Shown here: positions 17,261 to 25,225 of the stretch, one piece after another | Position numbering within the stretch: position 1 is the first letter of the stretch | Layout: every line of letters starts with the position of its first letter | Assembly (NCBI GenBank): GCA_002382325.1 | Contig: DGAG01000015.1 | Span: 35,580 to 99,579, forward strand | Source: Epsilonproteobacteria bacterium UBA4036 | GTDB lineage: Bacteria > Campylobacterota > Campylobacteria > Campylobacterales > Arcobacteraceae | Reading direction: 5' to 3' | Length of the DNA: 64,000 bases | Translations under genes and position numbers: made by a program | Notes under the pieces: model-generated | The model's input: only the letters and a program-made list of their open reading frames with translations | The model's database searches: none | What the model was told of the DNA's origin: nothing

Positions 17261-17827
17261 TTACACTGCACCCATAAGTTGTTTTGAACTTTCACCTTTA
17301 AGTGAACACATCTCTTCATAAGTTCGAGCCGTCTCTTTGGTGTCAGAAGTCAATAACTCTTCATAGAGTTTTTCAACTTTTTCTTCGGGTTTTTTGACAC
17401 TTTTCATATCACTTTTATCCAATGATGCTAAATCTAAAAGCTCATTCCAAACCGAACTCTCATCTAACATAAATGCCGTAAAGGGAATCCCTTTATACTC
17501 AAAAGTTCCATTGGCTTCTAAATCGGTTACATACAATAAATACATTCCATCTGGAACGAAAAACTCTTCGTATTTTTCAAACAATGGTTCAAAATCCTCA
17601 AAACTTTCCAATTCGCATGTTAAAAATTTGATGCTTGTATCTGTACTCATCATAATAACTTGTCGTGCTTGAATTTTTGGAGGTAATTTTCTATCAGGGG
17701 AGAGTTGTTTTCCGGGTTCAATAATCAAAGCTCCTCGGTATCCGTGTAAGCCATTGCTTAATGTTGCATTTAATGAAGGTTGCCAGTCCAATTCATTTTG
17801 TTTGATAAATTCTATAACGGTTGCCAT
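17261..17827 (-). CDS. Hypothetical protein, last gene of the hemerythrin operon
   Basis: 188 residues, soluble, acidic. I do not recognise a domain. An N-terminal region with HGYRGALIIEPGKQL precedes a mixed alpha/beta region and a charged helical tail. It is the last of four tandem minus-strand genes that begin with a bacteriohemerythrin and include a nitrogenase-associated ArsC-like protein, so a part in oxygen or nitrogen metabolism is possible by context only. Confidence 0.6.
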   Translation of the reverse strand: MATVIEFIKQNELDWQPSLNATLSNGLHGYRGALIIEPGKQLSPDRKLPPKIQARQVIMMSTDTSIKFLTCELESFEDFEPLFEKYEEFFVPDGMYLLYVTDLEANGTFEYKGIPFTAFMLDESSVWNELLDLASLDKSDMKSVKKPEEKVEKLYEELLTSDTKETARTYEEMCSLKGESSKQLMGAV

Positions 17828-17875
17828 TTTTTTTCCTTAATCTGTAATTTGTTTGAAGTATGCAAGTTATGTTCC

Positions 17876-18184
17876 CTACATTGATGTTGTTTTTCTGTAT
17901 TTTTTGGTTAATCGGGCAAAATCATAAAAATCACTGAGCATCAAATAGCGTATTTGTACATCGGCAAACTTTTTACGCACCAATTCAAATCCTTCATTAT
18001 AGAGTCTGACATCATTGATAAACTCTTGTGGATATTCCAGTTTTTCCTCTTTAGCATTAGCAAAACACTCCATAAACTCCACAAATAAGATATTGACCAA
18101 CTCCTCTTTTTGTGGCGTTTGTTGATGCAAAAAATCATCAATGGTTTCAAACTGCGCACATATCTTTTTTAAACACTCTTGCAT
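17876..18184 (-). CDS. Hypothetical helical protein
   Basis: 102 residues, predicted all-helical, no known motif. It overlaps the end of the nitrogenase-associated-protein gene by 16 bases in another frame, which implies translational coupling, and is followed 48 bases later by the 188-residue gene. Function unknown. Confidence 0.6.
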   Translation of the reverse strand: MQECLKKICAQFETIDDFLHQQTPQKEELVNILFVEFMECFANAKEEKLEYPQEFINDVRLYNEGFELVRKKFADVQIRYLMLSDFYDFARLTKKYRKTTSM

Positions 18185-18594
18185 GGAGTATTGCTTTTAC
18201 ATTCATTGATATCTTTGGGTTTTGGCATACGAATATGAAGCAATTCATTGATTGTATCAATATCAAAACCACATACTTTGGTTTGATTGATTTCCAATAA
18301 AGGACGCTTTATTAAAATAGGCTCTTTTATCATTAATTCTATGGCTTCCTCTTTTGATAAAACCGTGATATCCAAAGCATTGTTTTTGATTTTTAAAGCC
18401 GACATATTGAAAATATTTTCCACGCTTAAGTCTTTAAAAAAACTCTCCAATAACTCTTTTGTCCACACCACATTTAAAATATCTTTGACTTCAAACTCGA
18501 CTCCTGCATTTTTGAGTAACGCTTTTTGTCGGGCATTTCCCCCGCACCCTTTTTTTTCATAAAAAACCACCACGGGTTTGGTATAAAATTTCAT
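18169..18594 (-). CDS. ArsC/Spx-like nitrogenase-associated protein
   Basis: 141 residues with the thioredoxin-like ArsC fold. The start VVFYEKKGCGGNARQKALL followed by GVEFEVKDILN, and IKRPLLEI later, match the nitrogenase-associated branch of the ArsC/Spx family (NifO-like). The single active-site cysteine is in KKGCGG; the CxxC of Spx is absent. In diazotrophs this family lies within nif clusters. No nif structural gene is in this window, so either the nif cluster is elsewhere or the protein has another role. It begins one base after the hemerythrin stop and overlaps the next gene. Confidence 0.75.
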   Translation of the reverse strand: MKFYTKPVVVFYEKKGCGGNARQKALLKNAGVEFEVKDILNVVWTKELLESFFKDLSVENIFNMSALKIKNNALDITVLSKEEAIELMIKEPILIKRPLLEINQTKVCGFDIDTINELLHIRMPKPKDINECKSNTPCKSV

Positions 18595-18595
18595 A

Positions 18596-19003
18596 TTAAC
18601 TCACTTTATTTTTAGTATTTAAAAAATGCACCAAATCGCTGTCCATGCTTATAAGATGTAAATCAAACCATGAAGGCAACTTCTCTTTATAATAGGCTTT
18701 GAGCATTTTTTGACCAAAAGAACTTTGTGCAAGATTTAAAAAATATTGCATTTCGGCTAACACTTTATTATGCTCATCTTTATGCTCTTTATGGGTTAAA
18801 TAGCCAAATTCGTCCATTAAAGCTTCTTCATGGGCAAAATGTTTTTTACTGTGCACAAGTAAAATCGTCAATTTCTCTTTAACACTATTAATATCATGGA
18901 TATCAACACTGTTATACACCTCTAAAAACTCTTGATGCAACTCGTCCATTGAATCAAATTGGAGTAAATGTTTTGGGGGTTCAAACTCTTTTAACTTTTT
19001 CAT
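18596..19003 (-). CDS. Bacteriohemerythrin
   Basis: 135 residues. The di-iron ligands are visible in order: H in DELHQEF, H-x-x-x-E in FAHEEALM with an earlier HSKKH, H in HKEHKDEH, and H-x-x-x-x-D in DLHLISMD. The family binds oxygen reversibly with two irons bridged by carboxylates, and serves as an oxygen carrier or sensor in the cytoplasm of microaerophiles. It heads a four-gene operon with the nitrogenase-associated protein. A role in delivering or removing oxygen near a sensitive enzyme is inferred. Confidence 0.87.
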   Translation of the reverse strand: MKKLKEFEPPKHLLQFDSMDELHQEFLEVYNSVDIHDINSVKEKLTILLVHSKKHFAHEEALMDEFGYLTHKEHKDEHNKVLAEMQYFLNLAQSSFGQKMLKAYYKEKLPSWFDLHLISMDSDLVHFLNTKNKVS

Positions 19004-19158
19004 GTTTTTTCTTTTATCCTTCCTAATGCAAATGGTGTACCTTTGAGAAAAATAATAAATTATATTATCAAGTTAAGTGTCATAAAAGGGTTTTTATTAA
19101 AATAAAAACAGAGTAATTTTTAGATACAATAAAAAAAATAATTAAAAAGACCGAGGCA

Positions 19159-20118
19159 ATGGAATTAAAAAGATTTACTCCTATTTCAAAAGATATTTTA
19201 AAACAAGGCGAATGCTACCCTTTTAATATTTACAAAGAGATTGAAGAGAAAGTTTTTTTAGTCTTACTTAAAAAAAATGATCTCTTTGTCAAAAGTAAAG
19301 AGTGTTTTTTAGTCGATGAGAACATCTCAACACTTTACATTAAATCTGAAGACAAAAAACTCTATCAACTCTATATTCAAAACCATATTAATGTTATTTT
19401 AGATGACCCTTCGGTCAATTTAGATACCAAAGCTTCTTTTATCAACCAAATTGCTTCTGTAACGATGAATGAACTGTTTGAAAGTGAAGTAACCTCCCAA
19501 AATATTGCCCAAATTGATTCTGTCATTGACAACTCGGTGCATTTAATTTTAAAAGACAACAAAGCAATGTACTCGATGCTTAAAGTCACTTCGTATGATT
19601 ATTACACCTATACACACTGTATTGATGTAGCAGCCTATGCCATTGGTTTTGGTGTATATTTAGGACTTGAAGAACAGCAACTCATAACATTGGGAAAAGC
19701 TGCCATGTTACATGATATTGGTAAAAAATATATTGACCATGATATTATTACAAAAAATGGAAGCTTGACGTATGAAGAGTTTGAAATTGTAAAACAGCAT
19801 CCGCAACTGAGTGTTATGCTTTTAAAGGGCATTGGAGAAACCGACGATACGTTACTGACTATTATCGAACAACACCATGAAAAAATTGATGGCTCAGGAT
19901 ATCCTTATGGTTTAAAAGCGCATCAAATCCACGATTTAGCAAAAATTGTTGCCATTTGTGATATTTTCAATGCCTTAACCACACGACGAACCTACAAAGA
20001 CCGTATGAGCAGTTTTTATGCGTTTAATATTATGTTTTCTGAAATGAAAAATCAGTTATGTCCAACGTATTTGAAGAAATTTGTTAAGTTTATGGGATAC
20101 CATGAAGAGAGTGAGTGA
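19159..20118 (+). CDS. HD-GYP cyclic di-GMP phosphodiesterase
   Basis: 319 residues. An N-terminal regulatory region of about 140 residues is of unknown type. The HD-GYP domain has the HDIGK motif near 184-188 and HHEKIDGSGYP near 238, plus D-x-F-N-A-L-T-T-R-R-x-Y-K toward the end. All metal ligands expected for hydrolysis of cyclic di-GMP are present. No membrane segment, so cytoplasmic. The stop codon lies within the start of a heptamer inverted-repeat array. Confidence 0.9.
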   Translation: MELKRFTPISKDILKQGECYPFNIYKEIEEKVFLVLLKKNDLFVKSKECFLVDENISTLYIKSEDKKLYQLYIQNHINVILDDPSVNLDTKASFINQIASVTMNELFESEVTSQNIAQIDSVIDNSVHLILKDNKAMYSMLKVTSYDYYTYTHCIDVAAYAIGFGVYLGLEEQQLITLGKAAMLHDIGKKYIDHDIITKNGSLTYEEFEIVKQHPQLSVMLLKGIGETDDTLLTIIEQHHEKIDGSGYPYGLKAHQIHDLAKIVAICDIFNALTTRRTYKDRMSSFYAFNIMFSEMKNQLCPTYLKKFVKFMGYHEESE

Positions 20119-20196
20119 CAAGTGAAAAGTGACAAGAATAAAGACTCGTCACTCGTCACTCGTTACTCGTCACTGGTTACTTATCACTAATCGTTA
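20113..20196. repeat. Inverted array of degenerate heptamers
   Basis: Twelve consecutive 7-base units. The first three are GAGTGAC, AAGTGAA and AAGTGAC. Later ones include GTCACTC twice, GTTACTC, GTCACTG, GTTACTT and ATCACTA. The left units are reverse complements of the right ones, so the array can fold into a long hairpin between the convergent genes at 20118 and 20194, where it may terminate both transcripts. The same heptamer appears in one orientation at 49006-49033 and, decayed, at 47850-47877. Confidence 0.75.
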
Positions 20197-20481
20197 ACTC
20201 AGTTCCACTCCACACTTATCACACTCTTTTCGAAACCATCCACGCCCAGGAAACGTTCCACAACTGGGACACTTCCAAAATAAAAAGTAATACCCAAAAT
20301 AAATCACAAAACCAGCTACTGCTGCGTTAAACCAAGTGTTTTTGTCTAAACCATAAATCACATCGATGTCTTTAAACATCATGACTATACTTGGAGTTAA
20401 TAAAAGAAAAAATATTCCTGCGACTATTTTTGAACGCAATACCGTTTTAGCAAACTCTTTTTTGATATCTTCTTTAGACAT
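20194..20481 (-). CDS. Small membrane protein with zinc ribbon
   Basis: 95 residues. Two membrane helices (about 18-36 and 49-67) are followed by a four-cysteine ribbon, CPSC then CDKC. Family not recognised. It lies nine bases downstream of the VF530 gene on the same strand. Confidence 0.65.
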   Translation of the reverse strand: MSKEDIKKEFAKTVLRSKIVAGIFFLLLTPSIVMMFKDIDVIYGLDKNTWFNAAVAGFVIYFGYYFLFWKCPSCGTFPGRGWFRKECDKCGVELS

Positions 20482-20490
20482 AAACTTCCT

Positions 20491-20706
20491 TTATTTTTGA
20501 ATCGATACATACAATTTTTCCACCTTAGCTCGTGCCCAAGGTGTTTTTCTCAAAAATGTAAGTGACGATTTTACACTAGGGTTACTTTTAAAGCAATTAA
20601 TATTGATGCGTTTAGAAAGCTCCTCCCAGCCAAAATGTTCCACCAAATGATTGAGTATGTCTTCTAGTTTTATGCCATGTAAAGGGTTATTGGGATTATT
20701 GTCCAT
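20491..20706 (-). CDS. VF530 family DNA-binding protein
   Basis: 71 residues that match the VF530 (DUF2132) family along their whole length: NPLHGIKLEDIL, LVEHFGWEELSKRI, INCFKSNPSVKSSL and FLRKTPWARAKVE. The family is a small helical fold with proposed nucleic-acid binding; the cellular role is unknown. Probably co-transcribed with the following membrane protein gene. Confidence 0.9.
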   Translation of the reverse strand: MDNNPNNPLHGIKLEDILNHLVEHFGWEELSKRININCFKSNPSVKSSLTFLRKTPWARAKVEKLYVSIQK

Positions 20707-20767
20707 ACATTTTCTTCTTTGTTTTAAAATTTGTAAGGATTATATAGCACGTACGGTTTGTTTTATG

Positions 20768-21292
20768 TTAAGCCAATTGTTGAAGCACTTTTATAAGCTC
20801 CTCTTTTTTGGCTTCATTGCTTATACACCCTTGTTTAACATCAAAGTTTTCATAAAAATTGGGCAATGAGAAACTGCCTTTGACTTCTCCTTTGAAAAAA
20901 GGAGCTGTATGAATCGCGGTTTCTAAAACCGACAAACCACCACGAGCACCCGGTGAAGTTGCCATAAGTATCATGGGCTTATTTTGAAAGACTTTCATAT
21001 TGATTCGTGAAGCCCAATCAAAAATATTTTTATAGGCTACTGAGTACGATAAGTTGTGTTCAGCAAATGAAATCAGTAAAGCATCACACCAAGCGATTTT
21101 GGCTAAAAACTCTTTAGCTAACTTAGGCTCTCTCAAAGCTTTGTTCCTGTCTTCAGAGTACAAAGGAAGCTCATAATCATTTAAATCTAATATCTCTACT
21201 TCATCGGTTTGAACAAGTGTTGTTGCATACGTCACAAGCTGTTTGTTAATCGAAGTAGAACTGTTACTGGCAGCAAAGGCTAAGAGTTTCAT
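20768..21292 (-). CDS. NADPH-dependent FMN reductase family protein
   Basis: 174 residues with a flavodoxin-like fold. The FMN phosphate loop is AASNSSTSINKQL near the start, and TSPGARGGLSVLE contributes the second flavin contact. This group includes azo- and chromate-reducing flavoproteins and general NAD(P)H:FMN oxidoreductases. Single gene; physiological acceptor unknown. Confidence 0.85.
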   Translation of the reverse strand: MKLLAFAASNSSTSINKQLVTYATTLVQTDEVEILDLNDYELPLYSEDRNKALREPKLAKEFLAKIAWCDALLISFAEHNLSYSVAYKNIFDWASRINMKVFQNKPMILMATSPGARGGLSVLETAIHTAPFFKGEVKGSFSLPNFYENFDVKQGCISNEAKKEELIKVLQQLA

Positions 21293-21486
21293 TGTTACTC
21301 CTTTAAATAGAGTTCTAGTAAGTATTATATATGAAAAAGTTTAGAATACTCTGATATATTTCATTCAGTTATATTTATTCAATTCTCATCAAAAAGAGAC
21401 ATTGTATTATGTTTTTGGAACATTTATAAGTATACCTTAAGCAAATATACTTTACAATTCTTAATAGTAACTTAAAAGGAAAGATA

Positions 21487-22239
21487 ATGATTATCAACCA
21501 ATTAGTGTCGTTACAACAGTATAACAATGAAATAACACAACACATGAAACAAATGCAAAAACTTGAAGAAAGTATAAAAAGTGATAATAATGTTGAAGTA
21601 AAGAATCTTCCGACAGAGTATATTGAAGAATTTCAAATGAATGAAGCACAACTCATTGAAAAAAGGATTTTTGAACAAATTTTAAATACATATTCAAGCT
21701 CATCATTAGAAGATTCAGATTTCTGGAAATTCCATCATAATAAGGACACCAGCAGTATAGATAATGCAAAAAAAGAGATGGAAACTCTTGTCAAAGAGCT
21801 TAACTCAGGAGAACAAACCCAAAGAGTTCAAGACTTTTTAAATTCAAGAATGGATAATCTTACAAAAGAAAGAACCACTTATAAAACACAAATCGGTTTT
21901 TCAGAATCGTTTAATATCTCAACTCTCAATGCACAATACAATATTAACATTTCATTCTCTTTCATACAAAGTTATAACAAAATGAATGAAAAAGACAGCA
22001 GTACTGGAGCTTCGAACATATTAAATTTAATCAATCAAGTTGATTATAAGAATATGTCAATTGAGATATCTCAATCAGAACAAAACAGTACACAAAGTTC
22101 AACGCTTGAAGAGTTAAATACTTGGCTCGATACACAAGGTAAAAATTTTAATAAAGTATATACAAACAATGAAACCAATGAAAACTTTAAAATACTAAAT
22201 CAGTTTCAATCAACAACACAATTCTACAGTTACTTATAG
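21487..22239 (+). CDS. Hypothetical soluble protein
   Basis: 250 residues, rich in Asn, Ser, Gln and Glu, with no signal peptide or membrane helix. The N-terminal part is likely coiled coil (residues about 1-40) and the C-terminal part is polar and low in complexity. I do not recognise a family. AAAGGAAAGATA precedes the ATG. It is monocistronic. Its composition resembles the 230-residue protein at 23641-24333, but the sequences do not align by eye. Confidence 0.6.
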   Translation: MIINQLVSLQQYNNEITQHMKQMQKLEESIKSDNNVEVKNLPTEYIEEFQMNEAQLIEKRIFEQILNTYSSSSLEDSDFWKFHHNKDTSSIDNAKKEMETLVKELNSGEQTQRVQDFLNSRMDNLTKERTTYKTQIGFSESFNISTLNAQYNINISFSFIQSYNKMNEKDSSTGASNILNLINQVDYKNMSIEISQSEQNSTQSSTLEELNTWLDTQGKNFNKVYTNNETNENFKILNQFQSTTQFYSYL

Positions 22240-22278
22240 GACTTCATATCATTATGATATCTGTTCCTCTTAATTTTG

Positions 22279-23142
22279 TTATGACTTTTTGCTGACTGCA
22301 ACACCGCCTATGACAATAAGCAAAATACCTACAAAAGTATATGTGTCTGGCAAACTATCGCCCAACATCACGCCAAATCCTATGGCAAAAGGAATATTGG
22401 TATAACCTACTACGCCAATAATACTTGCTTTACTTAGACTGTATGCTTTGGTTAAAAACCATTGAGAAGCCGTAGAAAAAAGAGCCATCATACCAATCAG
22501 TGCCCAAATAAATGGCTCACTGTGCAGTCGTATGGTAACATACGGGGTAAACAAAAATAAACAAAAGGGTATAAGCACACCAAACGCTACAAAAGAAAGC
22601 ATAATCACTCGTGTGTCATAGATGTCTTTGATTTTTTTAATCGTAGCATACGCCGTAGCAGCAAAAAAACCACCTAACACTCCTATGATATGCTCTAAAG
22701 AGATTTCTAGCCCAAAGGGTTTCATAATAAAAATTATGCCTAAAAATCCAATGAGTAAAGCAATAAAGATACGTAAATTGATGCTTTCTTTCATCAAATA
22801 GTACGCAAGTATGGTGACAAAAAACGGTGAAGTTTTATTTAATACCACGGCTTCACCCAAAGGAATGGTTGCAATGGTATAAAAGAAAAGTATCATCGCT
22901 ACTGCGCCTAAAAAACCTCGTAAAAAAAGTAAGTGAAGTTTGGACGTATCAACAGGAACAGAGAACTTTTTAAGTGACCAAAAGATAAGAATAAAACCAA
23001 TCAAATTTCGATAAAACACAATTTCAAAAGGGTCAATACTTTGTGAAAGAAATTTTGCCACTGCTCCATTAATAGCGCCTAAAAGAGCACTAATGAGCAT
23101 AAACAGTACGCCTTTATCGATTGATTTTAACTGTTCTGGCAT
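22279..23142 (-). CDS. EamA/DMT family transporter
   Basis: 287 residues with ten predicted membrane helices in two EamA repeats (for example AVVLNKTSPFFVTILAYYLM in repeat one and SIIGVVGYTNIPFAIGFGVM in repeat two). The drug/metabolite transporter family mostly exports amino acids or related metabolites. Its ATG directly abuts the stop codon of the RidA gene, so the two are translated as one operon; RidA clears reactive enamines from amino-acid metabolism, compatible with amino-acid export. Confidence 0.87.
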   Translation of the reverse strand: MPEQLKSIDKGVLFMLISALLGAINGAVAKFLSQSIDPFEIVFYRNLIGFILIFWSLKKFSVPVDTSKLHLLFLRGFLGAVAMILFFYTIATIPLGEAVVLNKTSPFFVTILAYYLMKESINLRIFIALLIGFLGIIFIMKPFGLEISLEHIIGVLGGFFAATAYATIKKIKDIYDTRVIMLSFVAFGVLIPFCLFLFTPYVTIRLHSEPFIWALIGMMALFSTASQWFLTKAYSLSKASIIGVVGYTNIPFAIGFGVMLGDSLPDTYTFVGILLIVIGGVAVSKKS

Positions 23143-23508
23143 CTAGTCTAAATATTTTTCACCTGCAGCAGCTGTAAAAGTCATCTCTACAAGTAAATGG
23201 GGATCTACAAGTTCTGCTTTGACACACGCACGACTGGGTGCACAATTTTGGGGAAACCAAGTATCCCAAACTTCATTGAGTGCATCAAAATTGGCAAAAT
23301 CAGTAACATAAATCGTCACGGCTAAAATCCGAGATTTATCGCTGTCAATCAAAGACAAAGTCGCTTCGGCTTGTTCAAATATTTGTTGTACTTGCCCTTT
23401 GATATTGGCTGTTGTGTCAGTCTCTGCAACTTCAGTGAATGTGGCAATACCATTAAAAACGGTTACATCTGACCAACGTTTGCAAGGATTAATTCGGTGG
23501 ATTTTCAT
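23143..23508 (-). CDS. RidA family protein
   Basis: 121 residues from ATG 23508, which lies six bases after AAGGA; a TTG one codon earlier is possible. VTIYVTDFANFDALNEVWD, the PSRACVKAELV region and the C-terminal VEMTFTAAAG match RidA/YjgF. Family members hydrolyse reactive 2-aminoacrylate-type enamines or imines; the conserved Arg for this is in PSRACV. First gene of an operon with the EamA transporter. Confidence 0.85.
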   Translation of the reverse strand: MKIHRINPCKRWSDVTVFNGIATFTEVAETDTTANIKGQVQQIFEQAEATLSLIDSDKSRILAVTIYVTDFANFDALNEVWDTWFPQNCAPSRACVKAELVDPHLLVEMTFTAAAGEKYLD

Positions 23509-23640
23509 CAATTTTCCTTAATAACTATTATGCTTGTGAATTTATGGTAATTTATCTTATTTTGATAAAGTCCTAGCTGAATTGTGTCGTGATTTTATTT
23601 TTTATTAAAACTTTTCTTATCTTTATAGCGATACAATGAA

Positions 23641-24333
23641 ATGATAAAAAATACACAAAGATTGATTATGATGACAACCAATATAAACTCAATACTTGCT
23701 ACACCAAACACCACAAAAAATAGTGACATACCCAACAATGAAGAGTCCTTCAAAAGTAATCTGATACCAAATCAACAAAAAATAACAAGCGAAAAAACCA
23801 GTGCTTTCACCTTTGAAAATATTAAAGGAATCACGTTAGAAGAGATTGATATTTTATTTAAAAATGAAGACGATAAAAATATGGCAAAAAATCTAAGACT
23901 TGCAACCTTATTTACCTATGATGAATATTTAGCAAAAGCCTTGTTTAATACCGTTTTAGGGCAACCTTTTAATGTGGGATATTCTTATTTAACCAACCGA
24001 TACGAAGATAAAAGTCTCTTCTTAACCTCAACAAGCAGTGATAATTTATTTGATTTATTACAAGAGTCAATCCACTTCAAAATCAATAACCAAACGACAA
24101 AACCAAGTGAGGTCATACCGCAAGAGAAATTAGATAAAATCTTAACCCATGTGAACTCTTTTAATTTTTTAAGTGCCTTTTCCCATAGTTCAAAAAGAGG
24201 TTACGATAAATATAAAGATGAAAAAAATGATTACGCTTTTTTATACAACGATTACCATTTAAAATACCAAGAACTTATATACAAATATCAAGAATTTGAG
24301 AGTCACAATAAAATATTGATGAAACAGTTTTAA
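23641..24333 (+). CDS. Hypothetical protein with disordered N-terminus
   Basis: 230 residues. The first 55 residues are polar and probably unstructured, followed by a helical domain rich in aromatic residues (for example TYDEYLAKALFNTVLGQPF). No signal peptide. A later ATG at 23671 would give a product starting MTTNINSILA and may be the true start, since neither start has a clear ribosome site. Family not recognised. Confidence 0.6.
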   Translation: MIKNTQRLIMMTTNINSILATPNTTKNSDIPNNEESFKSNLIPNQQKITSEKTSAFTFENIKGITLEEIDILFKNEDDKNMAKNLRLATLFTYDEYLAKALFNTVLGQPFNVGYSYLTNRYEDKSLFLTSTSSDNLFDLLQESIHFKINNQTTKPSEVIPQEKLDKILTHVNSFNFLSAFSHSSKRGYDKYKDEKNDYAFLYNDYHLKYQELIYKYQEFESHNKILMKQF

Positions 24334-24361
24334 AAAGCTTTGCTCCACTTTTTTGCTTTTT
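24332..24361. terminator. Weak bidirectional terminator-like hairpin
   Basis: AAAAAGC (24332-24338) pairs with GCTTTTT (24355-24361), followed by another T. It separates the plus-strand gene ending at 24333 from the minus-strand small peptide ORF ending at 24361. The loop is 16 bases and the stem is mostly A-T. Confidence 0.4.
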
Positions 24362-24456
24362 TATGAATGATATATATTTCCAATAACAGCCATAATGGTT
24401 AATACCTTGAGTATCAAAAGTTGTGCCATTCTACTCTCTTTTATTTTATCAATCAA
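24361..24456 (-). CDS. Small hydrophobic peptide, family copy 1 (31 residues)
   Basis: A TTG start at 24456 lies behind AAGGATAAACG. The peptide has a basic-acidic head (IDKIKESRMAQ) followed by a hydrophobic stretch (LLILKVLTIMAVIGN) and ends IYHS. Two relatives lie at 25090-25200 and 33310-33405. They share the head IxKIKES, the AQ-(I/L)-L core and the GNxY end, while DNA identity extends about 45 bases upstream. The -10 TATAAT lies on the minus strand at 24490-24495. It has no family name known to me. A small membrane protein or a type I toxin-like peptide are possibilities. Confidence 0.6.
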   Translation of the reverse strand: MIDKIKESRMAQLLILKVLTIMAVIGNIYHS

Positions 24457-24489
24457 CGTTTATCCTTGTGTTTATTTTAAATTTTATTA

Positions 24490-24495
24490 ATTATA
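24490..24495 (-). promoter_or_regulatory. -10 box of small peptide copy 1
   Basis: TATAAT on the minus strand, 34 bases before the TTG start, exactly the same distance as in copy 3, with nearly identical intervening sequence (AATAAAATTTAAAATAAACA). This conservation is the main evidence that the element carries its own promoter. Confidence 0.6.
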
Positions 24496-24620
24496 ATAAA
24501 ACAATTAAAAAATAATAAGATTTTCATTTACTCAAATATAATAATTTATTAAATTATTATAATGTCTATTTAAGTTTATTTTTATATAATTTATCACATT
24601 AAAGTTCAAGGAGTTTATCA

Positions 24621-25055
24621 ATGTCTTCAATCAGTGATAGAGTAGATAGTTTTAATGTTGGCTTTTTTAGTACTAAAATTAGTGATAGAGAGCTTACTAA
24701 GTTAGAAGTTAATACTCCTGCCGAATTAGCTGGCTTTAAAGATAAGATGAAGGTTATAAGTACTGAAGCTAATACGCCTCCTCTTTCTAAATACGTCCAA
24801 CTTGATGGATACTCTCTTGATAAAGATAATAATAAAATACCTACTAAAATTACATTAGAAGGTGTTTATGCAAAAGATTCATTTTTGGATAAAGATGGTA
24901 ATTGGGATGTAGAAGCAGAAGCAGTAGCTTATAAAGAGAGAGAACTTGCACATAAAAAAGAGTTCATTGATAACTGGATAAAAAATAATGGCTTTGGTGA
25001 ATTAGAAAATACAGCTCAATTAATGAAAGCATTATTAGAAAAAACAGAATCATAA
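24621..25055 (+). CDS. Hypothetical soluble protein
   Basis: 144 residues, charged, no signal peptide or membrane helix. AAGGAG stands seven bases before the ATG and a TATAAT lies upstream, so expression is well supported. I recognise no domain. It sits between copies 1 and 2 of the small hydrophobic peptide on the opposite strand. Confidence 0.6.
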   Translation: MSSISDRVDSFNVGFFSTKISDRELTKLEVNTPAELAGFKDKMKVISTEANTPPLSKYVQLDGYSLDKDNNKIPTKITLEGVYAKDSFLDKDGNWDVEAEAVAYKERELAHKKEFIDNWIKNNGFGELENTAQLMKALLEKTES

Positions 25056-25089
25056 TAATACTTTTATTAAAAATAAACTGTTAAAAAAA

Positions 25090-25200
25090 TTACTTTATTT
25101 TATGCAATATATATGTATTTCCAACAACAAAAATAAGGGTTAATGCCTTTAATATCAAAATTTGTGCCATTCTACTCTCTTTTATTTTATTGATCAACAT
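25090..25200 (-). CDS. Small hydrophobic peptide, family copy 2 (36 residues)
   Basis: This copy has an ATG directly before the conserved TTG (25195-25197), so the product may be 36 or 35 residues. The head INKIKESRMAQ and core ILILKALTLIFVVGNTY match the other copies, followed by a longer basic tail (ILHKIK). The AAACACAAGG leader is conserved, but the TATAAT seen in copies 1 and 3 is missing. It starts 26 bases beyond the stop of the transglutaminase-like gene and is probably transcribed with that operon. Confidence 0.6.
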   Translation of the reverse strand: MLINKIKESRMAQILILKALTLIFVVGNTYILHKIK

Positions 25201-25225
25201 TTAACCTTGTGTTTATTTTTAAACC

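Noticed and set aside
20113..20196. CRISPR-like array
   Set aside because: Units are 7 bases and contiguous without spacers, so it is a tandem heptamer repeat, not CRISPR.
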